A program made the translations under genes and the position numbers. Below the pieces are notes generated by a model. That model was not told where the DNA came from. It was given only the letters and a program-made list of their open reading frames with translations, and did not search any database. Below are positions 11,336-21,356 of a stretch of DNA of 64,000 nt, piece by piece. This DNA comes from Bufo bufo (Eukaryota; Chordata; Amphibia; Anura; Bufonidae), in contig NC_053398.1 of the NCBI RefSeq assembly GCF_905171765.1, positions 48,328,323 through 48,392,322 on the forward strand, given 5' to 3'. Each line of letters opens with the position of its first letter. The stretch's first letter is position 1.

Positions 11336-11770
11336 ACCGTATTTTTCGCCCTATAAGACACACCTAGGTTTTAGAGGAGGATAATAAGAATTTATTTTTT
11401 TCCATTACACCTCAGGTCAGACCAGCAATCAGACCCCCAATGATAATCAGACCTCAGCTAACAGCCCCAATCAGACCCCCAATGTTAATCAGGCCTCAGA
11501 TCAGACATCAGCCCCCATCTATCAGCCCCCCATGTCAGCCATCATGCTGCCATGTAAGCCATTAGCCCCCCATGTCAGCCATCAGCCCCCATCCATCAGC
11601 CCCCCATGTAAGCCATCATGCCCCCATGTAAGCCATCATGCCCCCATGTAAGCCATCATGCCCCCATGTCACATTTCTCCCCCTCCATGTCAAATCACCC
11701 CCCTATGTCACATCAGCCCTCTATGTCACATTTCTCCCCCTTCATGTCACATTTTTCCGCCCTCCCCCAG
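11336..11770. repeat. CCGTATTTTTCG element fragment with CCATGTCAGCCATCAG minisatellite
   Basis: 11338-11370 carries the terminus CCGTATTTTTCGCCCTATAA, shared with the element at 25489-28323. From about 11500 to 11760 short units of roughly 20 bases (CAGCCCCCCATGTAAGCCAT and variants with CACATTTCTCCCCC) repeat. No right terminus is visible. Confidence 0.6.
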
Positions 11771-11837
11771 GGTGCGCCCCGCTGTCAGGTGGGAATGCTA
11801 TCATCAGCGTGCACTTGTAGTCGCGCATCTTCCGATC

Positions 11838-12107
11838 AGTAACAGATGTTTTCACTAAATTTAGTTCCCTGTCAGCAATGCAGAGCAGGGGTTCATTCAC
11901 GGCAAAAGGGGGTTCATGTCACCCAGCAATACAACAGAGGATTTTGAGAGATTTAGGCCCCTGTCACCCAGGCACAGCAGGGGTTCATTCACGGCAAAAG
12001 GGGGTTCATGTCACCCAGCAATAGAACAGAGGATTTTGAGAGATTTAGGCCCCTGTCACCCAGGCACAGCAGGGGTTCATTCATGGCAAAAGGGGGTTCA
12101 TGTCACC
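11838..12107. repeat. 92-bp array of hAT A, part 1
   Basis: The unit is about 92 bases: CAGCAATACAACAGAGGATT, TTGAGAGATTTAGGCCCCTG, a variable CACCCAGGCACAGC or CAGCAATGCAGAGC block, then TTCACGGCAAAAGGGGGTTC. The first unit is diverged (AACAGATGTTTTCACTAAAT). The array breaks at 12107 after TGTCACC and resumes at 22548. Confidence 0.9.
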
Positions 12108-12257
12108 TGTAAAGGGGGAATATTAATCACCAATATTTATGCAAATATCAATAATTAATATTCATAAATAGGTGGAGCTGTCTATTGATGACTCCGCCTA
12201 TTTTTACCTTTATATTAATAACACTACCTTCACTTTGCCTTACGCTAATCACTAAAC

Positions 12258-12714
12258 TGTCACGGAACCATGAACCAGACGTACAACAAGAGATAAGTGA
12301 AAATAAGAAGGCTTTATTGAAAATAAAGCTGTAAAGCAAAAGTCCAAACGGATGGTGAAACCGAGCAGAGTCTTTGCGAAGCCAGAGGTCAGGAACCAGA
12401 AGGGTAGTCAGACGAAGCCAGGATCAGGAACCAGCAGGGTAGTCAGACGAAGCCAGGATCAGGAACCAGCATGGTAGTCAGACGAAGCCAGGATCAGGAA
12501 CCAGAAGCAGCAGCAGTCTTAGAAGCATGTGAACACAAGAGGACCAAGCAAGGAACTGAAGCCACAGACCTCCTATATATATGAGCTAGGCATCCAGCTC
12601 CTCCCAGTGGGAAGGAGGAGCCGCAGGGTGGAAGGCTACAAGAAACCCAGAAACCAAGATGGCCGCCAGCACATGTCAAACGAAGGAGAACAGCAAGAAG
12701 GTAAGACCATGACA
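12258..12714 (-). repeat. 3' LTR of chromovirus 1
   Basis: It matches 17071-17527 at every base I compared except one. On the minus strand it contains a TATA box (12574-12582), the self-primer complement GCTTGGTCCT (12540-12549), three near-identical 29-base tandem units (plus strand GGTAGTCAGACGAAGCCAGG at 12400-12500), and AATAAA (12314-12319). Confidence 0.95.
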
Positions 12715-12725
12715 GTACCTCCCCC

Positions 12726-15700
12726 TCAAGGGCCCCTCCTCCGCGGAGCACAAAACGGTTTCAGAGGGAAGCGTGCGTGGAAGGCTCGGAGCAAGGCAGG
12801 AGCATGGACATCTGCGGAGGGAACCCAGGAACGCTCCTCTGGACCATAACCACGCCAATGGACCAAAAACTGCAACTGACCGCGGACCAGGCGTGAGTCC
12901 AGGATATTGCTCACCTCATATTCCTCACGATTGCCCACTTGGACCGGACGAGGCCGAGGAACCGAGGAAGTGAAACGATTACACACCAGTGGCTTCAACA
13001 GGGAGACATGAAACACGTTGGAGATCCGCATGCCAGGAGGAAGCGCAAGGGCATAGGCTACCGGGTTTACCCTGCGAAGCACTCTGAAGGGACCAACAAA
13101 GCGAGGCGCCAGCTTGGGAGTGGGCACTCGAAGGTTGAGGTTGCGGGTGGACAACCATACACGGTCTCCGACCTGGTAGGAAGGAGCAGGCGCTCGTCTG
13201 CGATCAGCCTGGAGTCTCTGGCGCTGCGCAGAGACCTCAAGGGACTTCTGGATCTGTACCCAAGAAGCACGTAGGACGGAAAGGTGATCCTCCACAGCCG
13301 GAATATCCTGGGGAGAGAATACCTCCGGTAACACGGCAGGTTGGAACCCATAATTGGCCATGAAGGGAGACGTCCCAGAGGAAGAGTTCACCGCCGTGTT
13401 CCTGGCAAACTCAGCCCAAGGCAGGAGGTCAACCCAATTGTCTTGGTGATCGGAGACATAGCAACGAAGGAATTGCTCCAAGGCCTGATTGGATCGTTCT
13501 GCGGCCCCATTGGACTGAGGGTGGTAGGCCGAGGAGAAGGAGAGATGAATCCCCAACTGGGAGCAAAAGGCGCGCCAGAACCTGGACACAAACTGACTCC
13601 CCCGATCCGACACAATCTCCTTGGGCAAACCGTGCAACCGGAAGACCTCCCTGGCAAAAATCGTGGCCAACTCTTGTGCAGAGGGTAACTTCTTGAGAGG
13701 AACACAGTGGCACATTTTGGAAAACCGATCCACAATCATGAGAATGACCGTATGGCCTCGGGATGCAGGGAGGTCCACAATGAAATCCATCCCCAGGTGT
13801 GACCATGGGCGCTCCCCGGTGGCTATGGGTTGCAGAAGGCCCAACGGAAGGTGCCGAGGGGACTTACTCTGGGCACAAACGGAGCATGCCGCTACATATG
13901 CGGCGATGTCGGAACGTAGGGAAGGCCACCAGAACAGACGTGAAACAGCCCAGGACAGCTGATTCTTTCCAGGATGCCCCGCGGTCTTGGAGTTATGGTA
14001 GGTTCGCAACAACCGAGTGCGCAACTCCTCAGGCACAAAACATCTGCCGTTGGGTCTCCCAGAGGGAGCACCAGATTGAGCCGCCAAAATCTGCTCACCC
14101 AGGGGAGAGGTCAGGCTGGTGCGAATGGCGGCCAGGATCTGATTCGGAGGTATGACCGAAGTCGGAATCGACTCCTCCCTGGACAGCTCGGAGTACTGCC
14201 GTGATAAGGCATCCGCCCTGATGTTCTTGGAACCGGGTAGGTAGGAGACCACGTAATTAAAACGTGACAAGAACAGAGCCCATCTGGCCTGACGTGGTGT
14301 CAATCTCTTGGCCTCAGAAAGGTAGGTCAGATTCTTGTGGTCCGTCAGGATGAGAACCGGAACCACCGAACCCTCGAGCAAGTGCCTCCATTCTTTAAGG
14401 GCCTGCACGATGGCCAATAACTCCCTGTCACCAATCTGATAGTTGCACTCCGCGGAAGACAGTTTCCGGGAGTAAAACCCACAAGGAAGCAGAGGACCCT
14501 CTGGTGTTCTACGCTGAGACAGAAGGGCGCCTACTCCCGTCTCAGACGCGTCCACCTCGAGGACAAAGGGCAACCCAGGGTTGGGATGCGACAGAATCGG
14601 AGCCGACACAAAGGCGGACTTTAGGGCCTCAAAAGCTCGGATGGCCTCGAGCGGCCAGACCTGGGAATTACTGCCCTTCCTGGTCAGATCCGTGAGAGGC
14701 TTGGCCAGCATGGAAAAGTCCCTGATGAACTTCCGATAATAATTGGCGAAGCCCAAAAAGCGCTGCAGGGAACGAAGACCACTGGGCTGGGGCCACTGTA
14801 AGACAGCCGAAACCTTCTCAGGATCCATGGAGAACCCCTCAGCGGAAATGATGTAACCTAAGAAGGTTACCTGGGATCGGTGAAATTCGCATTTCTCAAG
14901 CTTACCGAACAGCTTGTTCTCTCGTAACCGTTGCAACACTCGTCTGACATCCAGAATGTGGGCCTCCATGGATTCAGAAAATACCAAGATGTCATCCAAA
15001 TAGACCACCACACACTGCTGCAACAGGTCACAGAAAACATTGTTGATGAATTCCTGAAAGACTGCGGGCGCATTGCACAACCCAAAGGGCATAACCAAGG
15101 ATTCGTAATGACCGGTCCTTGTGTTAAACGCGGTCTTCCACTCATCGCCCGCCTTGATCCTTACCAGGTTATATGCCGCCCTCAGGTCGAGTTTGGTAAA
15201 GACCGTGGCCCCTTTAAGGCGATCGAACAGCTCGGAAATCAAGGGTATCGGGTAAGCGTTCTTGATCGTGATGCGATTGAGACCCCTGTAATCGATGCAA
15301 GGCCTCAACTCACCGCCCTTCTTTTTCACAAAGAAAAATCCAGCCCCTGCCGGGGACAAAGATTTGCGAATGTGTCCGCGTGAAAGCGCCTCCCTCACGT
15401 ACTCCTCCATGGCCTCATTCTCCGCTACCGACAGTGGATAGACTTTGCCACGAGGAGGAACGGCACCATATTGTAACTCTATGGCACAATCGTATGGGCG
15501 GTGCGGAGGTAGGGCAACCGCGCGCACCTTATCGAATACATACCGGTACTCCTCGTATTCAGGAGGCAACAGAGAGTCCGAGGAAGTACACAGCAACTTG
15601 ACAGACCCATGGATGCAACTAGCCCCACACTGCGGTGACCACGAGAGGATCTCGACCGATCTCCAATCGAAAGTCAGATTATGCTTCTGGAGCCAGGGGT

Positions 15701-17057
15701 ACCCCAAGACCACCGAGTAGTGTGGAGACGAAATAACCTGGAGGCAGACCGACTCTCTGTGAACGGCACCAATGGCTATCCCCACTGGAAGGGTCTCATG
15801 AGTCACGTGTGGCGGCAGAAGGGGTCTGCCGTCTATCGCCTCAAGAGCCAGTGGGGAACCTCGAGCCTGCAGAGGAATGGAATTGGCGGCAGCGAACACA
15901 CTATCAATGAACAAACCACCAGCACCAGAGTCCACCAACGCCTGGGTCGTCACCGAGCCCCCGACCCAGGAGAGGACAACAGTGATCAGTGGTTTGTCAA
16001 CACGGGAAACCGGGGACGAGGAGACTCCACCCAAGATCTGCCCCCGACAGGATCTCAGGTACGAGCGTTTTCCCGGACGGTTCGGACATGCCAACCGAAA
16101 ATGCCCACCGAGACCACAGTACATGCATCGGCCCTCGCGTCTCCGGAGTGCCCTCTCCCCCTCGGACAGGCGAGCAAACCCCAGCTGCATGGGTTCACCC
16201 CCAGACAAGTCATCCCCAGGAGGCGTGGGAGGAGAGGGAGGCACGGGTGGGACAGCAAACGTAGGCACCAATCTGTTAGAAGACCTCCGCAGGTTCTCCT
16301 TAAAGGAAGGTCTCTCCCTGAGTCTGGTGTCAATCAAAATCAGGAAAGAAATAAGAGACTCGAGCTCAACTGGTAGGTCCTTAGCTGCAACCTCATCCTT
16401 CAAGGCATCCGAGAGACCATGAGAGAAAGCAGCGACCAGAGCCTCATTATTCCAGCCCACCTCTGCTGCCAGGGTACGAAACTCAATGGCGTATTCAGCT
16501 ACGGATCGTGAACCCTGTCTGATGGACATAAGGAGTTTCGCAGCAGAGGCAGCACGAGCCGGCACATCGAATACCTTCCGAAGAGAAGCAACAAAACCGG
16601 AAAACTCGGCAACCACCGGATTGTTGTTCTCCCATAAAGGGCTGGCCCAGGCCAAGGCCTTGTCCGAGAGCAGCGAGATCAAGAAGCCCACATTTGATCT
16701 CTCAGTGGGAAAGGCATGTGGCAGCAACTCGAAATAAATGCCCACCTGGTTAAGGAAACCTCGGCACTGAGTTGGCTCTCCCCCAAAGCGCTGTGGAAGA
16801 GGGGCAGAACCGGTCATACCCCGAAACACCGCAGGCGCAACAACAGGTGTCGGGGTAGACTCTGGCGCAACAACCGGAGCGGCAGTAGGAGCGAGCCCAG
16901 GAGCGACAACCGACCCATCGGCAACGGGAGCGAAATGAGCCGTGCGTTCAAGCAGGGTTTGCAACGCCACAGCGAACCGACCCAACAGGTGATTCTGCTG
17001 ATCAAGTCTGGCAACCAGCGTGGGTAGCGAGGATGGCCCTGTACCGTCAGAATTCAT
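12726..17057 (-). CDS. Chromovirus 1 gag-pol polyprotein (1443 aa)
   Basis: One uninterrupted frame from an ATG 13 bases after the 5' LTR (MNSDGTGPSS). Domains in order, with approximate residues: gag capsid-like region 100-270 (RFGGEPTQCRGFLNQ); zinc knuckle CMYCGLGGHFRLAC about 310-325; aspartic protease ALVDSGAGG about 374; RT with [16 protein letters not shown] and YLDDIL about 687; RNase H EVDASETG about 837; integrase with an H2C2 finger from about 1022 and the DDE core MDFIVDLP (1089), SDRGSQF (1152), AAERSNQ (1187); a GPY/F-like PRFVGPF; and a chromodomain FLVHWRGYGPEERSW about 1405, expected to steer integration to marked chromatin. Gag and pol are in one frame, so release must be proteolytic. 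No stop or missing catalytic residue was found. Confidence 0.97.
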   Translation of the reverse strand: MNSDGTGPSSLPTLVARLDQQNHLLGRFAVALQTLLERTAHFAPVADGSVVAPGLAPTAAPVVAPESTPTPVVAPAVFRGMTGSAPLPQRFGGEPTQCRGFLNQVGIYFELLPHAFPTERSNVGFLISLLSDKALAWASPLWENNNPVVAEFSGFVASLRKVFDVPARAASAAKLLMSIRQGSRSVAEYAIEFRTLAAEVGWNNEALVAAFSHGLSDALKDEVAAKDLPVELESLISFLILIDTRLRERPSFKENLRRSSNRLVPTFAVPPVPPSPPTPPGDDLSGGEPMQLGFARLSEGERALRRREGRCMYCGLGGHFRLACPNRPGKRSYLRSCRGQILGGVSSSPVSRVDKPLITVVLSWVGGSVTTQALVDSGAGGLFIDSVFAAANSIPLQARGSPLALEAIDGRPLLPPHVTHETLPVGIAIGAVHRESVCLQVISSPHYSVVLGYPWLQKHNLTFDWRSVEILSWSPQCGASCIHGSVKLLCTSSDSLLPPEYEEYRYVFDKVRAVALPPHRPYDCAIELQYGAVPPRGKVYPLSVAENEAMEEYVREALSRGHIRKSLSPAGAGFFFVKKKGGELRPCIDYRGLNRITIKNAYPIPLISELFDRLKGATVFTKLDLRAAYNLVRIKAGDEWKTAFNTRTGHYESLVMPFGLCNAPAVFQEFINNVFCDLLQQCVVVYLDDILVFSESMEAHILDVRRVLQRLRENKLFGKLEKCEFHRSQVTFLGYIISAEGFSMDPEKVSAVLQWPQPSGLRSLQRFLGFANYYRKFIRDFSMLAKPLTDLTRKGSNSQVWPLEAIRAFEALKSAFVSAPILSHPNPGLPFVLEVDASETGVGALLSQRRTPEGPLLPCGFYSRKLSSAECNYQIGDRELLAIVQALKEWRHLLEGSVVPVLILTDHKNLTYLSEAKRLTPRQARWALFLSRFNYVVSYLPGSKNIRADALSRQYSELSREESIPTSVIPPNQILAAIRTSLTSPLGEQILAAQSGAPSGRPNGRCFVPEELRTRLLRTYHNSKTAGHPGKNQLSWAVSRLFWWPSLRSDIAAYVAACSVCAQSKSPRHLPLGLLQPIATGERPWSHLGMDFIVDLPASRGHTVILMIVDRFSKMCHCVPLKKLPSAQELATIFAREVFRLHGLPKEIVSDRGSQFVSRFWRAFCSQLGIHLSFSSAYHPQSNGAAERSNQALEQFLRCYVSDHQDNWVDLLPWAEFARNTAVNSSSGTSPFMANYGFQPAVLPEVFSPQDIPAVEDHLSVLRASWVQIQKSLEVSAQRQRLQADRRRAPAPSYQVGDRVWLSTRNLNLRVPTPKLAPRFVGPFRVLRRVNPVAYALALPPGMRISNVFHVSLLKPLVCNRFTSSVPRPRPVQVGNREEYEVSNILDSRLVRGQLQFLVHWRGYGPEERSWVPSADVHAPALLRAFHARFPLKPFCAPRRRGP

Positions 17058-17058
17058 G

Positions 17059-17070
17059 GCTTGGTCCTAA
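17059..17070 (-). promoter_or_regulatory. Primer-binding site of chromovirus 1, self-priming type
   Basis: The bases right after the 5' LTR read TTAGGACCAAGC on the minus strand. They do not begin TGG, as a tRNA-primed site would. The decamer AGGACCAAGC is exactly complementary to GCTTGGTCCT in the LTR (17353-17362), about 30 bases downstream of the TATA box. This supports Tf1-like priming by the RNA's own 5' end. Confidence 0.8.
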
Positions 17071-17527
17071 TGTCACGGAACCATGAACCAGACGTACAAC
17101 AAGAGATAAGTGAAAATAAGAAGGCTTTATTGAAAATAAAGCTGTAAAGCAAAAGTCCAAACGGATGGTGAAACCGAGCAGAGTCTTTGCGAAGCCAGAG
17201 GTCAGGAACCAGAAGGGTAGTCAGACGAAGCCAGGATCAGGAACCAGCAGGGTAGTCAGACGAAGCCAGGATCAGGAACCAGCAGGGTAGTCAGACGAAG
17301 CCAGGATCAGGAACCAGAAGCAGCAGCAGTCTTAGAAGCATGTGAACACAAGAGGACCAAGCAAGGAACTGAAGCCACAGACCTCCTATATATATGAGCT
17401 AGGCATCCAGCTCCTCCCAGTGGGAAGGAGGAGCCGCAGGGTGGAAGGCTACAAGAAACCCAGAAACCAAGATGGCCGCCAGCACATGTCAAACGAAGGA
17501 GAACAGCAAGAAGGTAAGACCATGACA
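17071..17527 (-). repeat. 5' LTR of chromovirus 1
   Basis: Same length and termini as the left copy. TATATATA (plus strand 17387-17395) and, about 30 bases downstream, the decamer GCTTGGTCCT (17353-17362) define a likely transcript start. Confidence 0.95.
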
Positions 17528-17532
17528 TAAAC

Positions 17533-17702
17533 TAGCTGCGAGCGCCTAACTGAGCTAGCTACCGCTAATAACAACACGTTACACAGTAGGTATAATACAA
17601 ATAATACAATATATTTATTATCAACCTACAATGCACAATACAGCACCATAAATACAATACTCACTACACTACACAGTTCCCAAATTCCACCCACAAAACT
17701 AT
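17533..17702. other. AT-rich flank inside the 12108-22547 insertion
   Basis: No gene. It contains TATAATACAAATAATACAAT-like AT-rich sequence that probably belongs to the same unclassified host element as 12108-12252. Confidence 0.4.
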
Positions 17703-17727
17703 CTAATACAGTACACACACACATACA
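17703..17727. repeat. 25-bp direct repeat, left copy
   Basis: CTAATACAGTACACACACAC followed by ATACA is repeated exactly at 19095-19119, on the other side of Tc1 element A. Confidence 0.9.
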
Positions 17728-19094
17728 GTTACAAGAAAAAGTATGTGAACCCGTTGGAATTATATGGATTTCTGCACAAATTGGTCATAAAATGTGATCT
17801 GATCTTCATCTTAGTCACAACAATAGACAATCACAGTCTGCTTAAACTAATAACACACAAAGAATTAAATGTTGCCATGTTTTTATTGAACACACCATAT
17901 AAACATTCACAGTGCAGGTGGAAAAAGTATGTGAATCCCCAGACTAATGACACCTCCAAGAGCTAATTGGAGTGAGGTGTCGGCCAACTGGAGTCCAATC
18001 AATGAGATGAGATTGGAAGTGTTGGTTACAGCTGCCCTGCCCTATAAAAAAACACACACCAGTTCTGGGTTTGCTTTTCACAAGAAGCATTGCCTGATGT
18101 GAATGATGCCTCGCACAAAAGAGCTCTCAGAAGACCTACGATTAAGAATTGTTGACTTGCATAAAGCTGGAAAGGGTTATAAAAGTATCTCCAAAAGCCT
18201 TGCAGTCCACGGTAAGACAAAATTGTCTATAAATGAAGAAAGTTCAGCACTGCTGCTACTCTCCCTAGGAGTGGCCGTCCTGTAAAGATGACTGCAAGAG
18301 CACAGCGCAGACTGCTCAATGAGGTGAATAAGAATCCTAGAGTGTCAGCTAAAGACTTACAAAAGTCTCTGGCATATGCCAACATCCCTGTTAGCAAATC
18401 TACGATAAGGAAAACACTAAACAAAAATGGATTTCATGGGAGGATACCACAGAGGAAGCCACTGCTGTCCAAAAAAAACATTGCTGCACGTTTACAGTTT
18501 GCACAAGAGCACCTGGATGTTACACAGCAGTACTGGCAAGATATTCTGTGGACAGATGAAACCAAAGTTGAGTTGTTTGGAAGAAACACACAACACTGTG
18601 CGGAGAAAAAGAGGCACAGCACACCAACATCAAAACCTCATCCCAAATGTGAAGTATGGTGGTGGAGGCATAATGGTTTGGGTCTGCTTTGCTGCGTCAG
18701 GGCCTGGACGGATTGCTATCATCGAAGGAAAAATGAATTCCCAAGTTTATCAAGACATTTTGCAGGAGAACTTAAGGCCATCTGTCCACCAACTGAAGCT
18801 CAACAGAAGATGGGTGTTGCAACAGGACAACGACCCAAAGCATAGAAGTAAATCAACAACAGACTGGCTTAAACAGAAGAAAATATGCCTTCTGGAGTGG
18901 CCCAGTCAGAGTCCTGACCTCAACCCGATTGAGATGATGTGGCATGACCTCAAGAAACCGATTCACACCAGACATCCCAAGAATATTGCTGAACTGAAAC
19001 AGTTCTGTAAAGAGGAATGATCAAGAATTACTCCTGACCGTTGTGCGCGTCTGATCTGCAACTACAGGAAACATTTGGTTGAAGTTATTGCTGC
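17726..19094 (+). mobile_element. Tc1-like element A, right end missing
   Basis: The left terminus is CAGTTACAAGAAAAAGTATG after a TA, a usual Tc1 arrangement. A decayed DD34E transposase follows. The element stops at GTTATTGCTGC (19094) without the matching right terminus. Flanking it is a 25-base direct repeat (17703-17727 and 19095-19119) instead of a simple TA duplication. Confidence 0.85.
18106..19083 (+). pseudogene. Tc1-like transposase (DD34E), frameshifted
   Basis: The start [16 protein letters not shown] is a typical Tc1 helix-turn-helix N-terminus. The frame is lost near 18213-18230, resumes as [15 protein letters not shown], carries the first catalytic Asp in WTDETKVELFG, shifts again near 18600, then continues KYGGGGIMVWVCF. 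The second Asp is in QQDNDPKH and the Glu in [10 protein letters not shown] count 34 residues between them. All three catalytic residues survive, but at least two frameshifts make it inactive. The end is LKQFCKEE followed by a premature stop and decayed coding sequence. Confidence 0.88.
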
Positions 19095-19119
19095 CTAATA
19101 CAGTACACACACACATACA
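19095..19119. repeat. 25-bp direct repeat, right copy
   Basis: Exact copy of 17703-17727, starting directly where the Tc1 sequence breaks off. It replaces the expected Tc1 right terminus. Confidence 0.9.
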
Positions 19120-19995
19120 TTCATTAGCAGCCCACCCAACCTGGCTCTAAAATATCCCTAGGGGAAATAAGAGTAGCAGGGCTTACTGGGACCTGCAAGG
19201 GTTAATGCAGGCCACAGATACACCAGACTGAAGGCTGCTGCAGGGGTATAGCAGGGCAGAGCAGGGGAACTGGGTTGGCAAGGTAGGGGTAAATGCAGGG
19301 ATAATGGGGAGGGAGGTCAGGGGTTACACCAACAGGGGTTGATGCTGCTGGGCAGGGAAGGGGTAAATGTGGTTGGCACTGCAAGGGCAGAGATGCAATG
19401 CAGTGCCAGGGTATTTGCAGGGGGTTTCACCAACAGGGGTTGATGCTGCTGGGCAGGGAAGGGGTAAATATGGTTGGCACTGCAAGGGCAGAGATACAAT
19501 GCCATGCCAGGGTATACTCAGCCATCTCCAGGGGCATATCGGCCTCTCTTCCTTCAAGGAGCTGTTCCCATGTGTCTCTGTGTGTAGTCCAGTTCCAAGA
19601 GACCCCTGTTCCTGGCTTGGGGCTCATATATCAGCCTCAGAAACAGCTCACCTTCCCCCTCCTCAGGCATGTGACATCATAGTGTGCCTTTCTTTATAGT
19701 CCTCTCCCCTAGTCCCAAAATGCTGGAAGTAGGGGAATGGAAACAGGTTCATGATGTCTCTGGTTAGAAAGCCCCGTGACAAACGGTGCCAGAGAGTCCG
19801 CAATCTCTTTGTCCTGAGGTGACCAGCAAACGAGACCATCCTACTGTTTAGGGCCTGAACAAAAGAGGACTAGATATTGATCAGCTGTTATCCTACAGGC
19901 TATCAGCACAAGTTTTTCTCTAAACATGGGGGATGAACTGTTGATAATAGTTGATAGGGAATTGAATCTAGGGAATATTTACACTTCCCTTTACA
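19120..19995. other. Unassigned DNA with a 102-base tandem duplication
   Basis: GGGGTTGATGCTGCTGGGCA with its surroundings (CACCAACA... to ...GGCAGAGAT) occurs at about 19327-19412 and again at about 19429-19512. No gene is recognised. The segment 19730-19900 has a long minus-strand open stretch, but I could not match it to a family. Confidence 0.5.
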
Positions 19996-19997
19996 TA

Positions 19998-21354
19998 CAG
20001 TTGTGTTCAAAATTATTCAACCCCTAATGCTGTAAAGGGTTTTAGGGAATTTAATGTACATTTGTAATTGTGTTCAGAATGAAATCTTACAAGGACTTTT
20101 TAAAGAACCAAATGCAACTAAAAGGACATCAATTTTTTTTGTAATACAGTATTAAATGTTTTTTTTGTGATTTCTTCATTGACACAATTATTCAACCCCT
20201 TAAAGACTACCACTCTTAAGAACAGAGGTTCATTCAAGTGTTTTCGATCAGGTATTGAAAACACTTGTGGGTGTCAAGGAGCAGCAATCAAGCATAATAA
20301 GCACCAATTAGGCAGATTTAAAAGGACTGTGATACTCAGCTCCTTCTACACATTTACTGGTGTGTTTACAAACATGGTGAAGTCAAGAGAATGGTCCAGG
20401 AAGACAAGAGAAGAGCTGATTTCTCTTCACAGGAAGGGCAATGGCTATAAGAAGATTGCAAAGATGTTAAACATACCAAGAGACACCATAGGAAGCATCA
20501 TTCGCAAATTCAAGGCAAAGGCATTGTTGAAACGCTACCTGGTCGTGGCAGAAAGAAGATGCTGACTTCGACTGCTGTGCGCTACCTGAAGCGCAACGTG
20601 GATCAACGCTATGTTTGGAGGAGGAAGAACAAGGCCTATGAAGAAAAGAACACCTTGCCTAATGTGAAGCATGGTGGGGGGGTCAATCATGCTTTGGGCT
20701 GTTTTGCTTCTACAGGTACAGGGAAGCTTCAGCGTGTGCAAGGTACCATGAATTCTCTTCAGTACCAGGAGATATTGGATGAAAATGTGATGCAGTCCGT
20801 CACAAACCTGAGGCTTGGGAGACGTTAGACCTTTCAACAGGACAATGATCCCAAGCATACCTCCAAGTCCACTAGAGCATGGTTGCAGATTAAAGGCTGG
20901 AACATTTTGAAGTGGCCATCGCAGTCACCAGACTTAAATCCGATTGAGAACCTCTGGTGGGACTTAAAAAAAAGCAGTTTCAGCGCGCAAGCCTAAGAAT
21001 GTGTCTGAACTGGAGGCTTTTGCCCATTAAGAATGGGCGAAGATACCCGTAGATCGCTGCAAGACACTTGTGTCAAGCTATGCTTCACGTTTAAGAGCTG
21101 TTATAACTGGAAAAGGATGTTGTACTAAGTACTAAGATTGAATGTCACTTGGGGGTTGAATAAAACTGATAATGATGTGAGCACAGAATAGACATTTGTG
21201 GTTATTTCATTATAAATGTTATGTTATATTTGTCTGACTTACAAGTGCCTCTTTGATTTAATTGTAAACAAGATGACTGAAATGATCAAAATCAATGTCA
21301 AACTGGCCAAAACACTGAATTTCAGTGGGGGTTGAATAATTTTGAACACAACTG
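19998..21354 (+). mobile_element. Tc1-like element B, complete termini
   Basis: Both termini read CAGTTGTGTTCAAAATTATT inward and are flanked by TA (19996-19997 and 21355-21356), the Tc1/mariner target duplication. The length of 1357 bases is slightly short for Tc1, agreeing with an internal coding deletion. Confidence 0.93.
20374..21127 (+). pseudogene. Tc1-like transposase, deleted and frameshifted
   Basis: The start is MVKSREWSRKTREEL with a helix-turn-helix region. After KRNVDQ the sequence jumps to RYVWRRKNKAYEEKN, so an in-frame deletion has removed the middle of the N-terminal half, including the first catalytic Asp. [13 protein letters not shown] and [10 protein letters not shown] keep the second Asp and the Glu. 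A stop interrupts at LRLGRR, and further shifts follow DLKK. It cannot encode active transposase. Confidence 0.88.
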
Positions 21355-21356
21355 TA

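Larger units (their letters stand above)
10905..11836 (-). pseudogene. Fragment of hAT transposase 3' end (first copy)
   Basis: 10905-11172 aligns with the end of the transposase gene at 38268-38760 (shared GTCCACATTGGCTG, CAGCACCTCCAAGGC, GGCGACCTCTTCCTCCTCC) but with a large internal deletion. After a foreign insert (11173-11770), 11771-11836 continues the same gene (GTGGGAATGCT, then CGCATCTTCCGATCA). The 92-bp array follows directly. This is a second, internally deleted copy of the C-terminal coding region in the same hAT A element. Confidence 0.75.
12258..17527 (-). mobile_element. Chromovirus 1: complete gypsy/Ty3 element
   Basis: Two 457-base LTRs starting TGTCATGG and ending TGACA (minus strand) bracket a single intact gag-pol frame. 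A 5-bp duplication TAAAC lies at 12253-12257 and 17528-17532. I see one mismatch between the LTRs (12470 region: CAGCATGG against CAGCAGGG), which points to a young insertion. A purine-rich GAGGGGGAGGTAC precedes the 3' LTR. The C-terminal chromodomain places it among chromoviruses, and single-frame gag-pol with an apparent self-primer resembles Tf1/sushi. All parts needed for mobility look present. Confidence 0.97.

Noticed and set aside
15681..16422. Plus-strand frames of 181-231 codons
   Set aside because: They are antisense shadows of the chromovirus 1 gag-pol frame.
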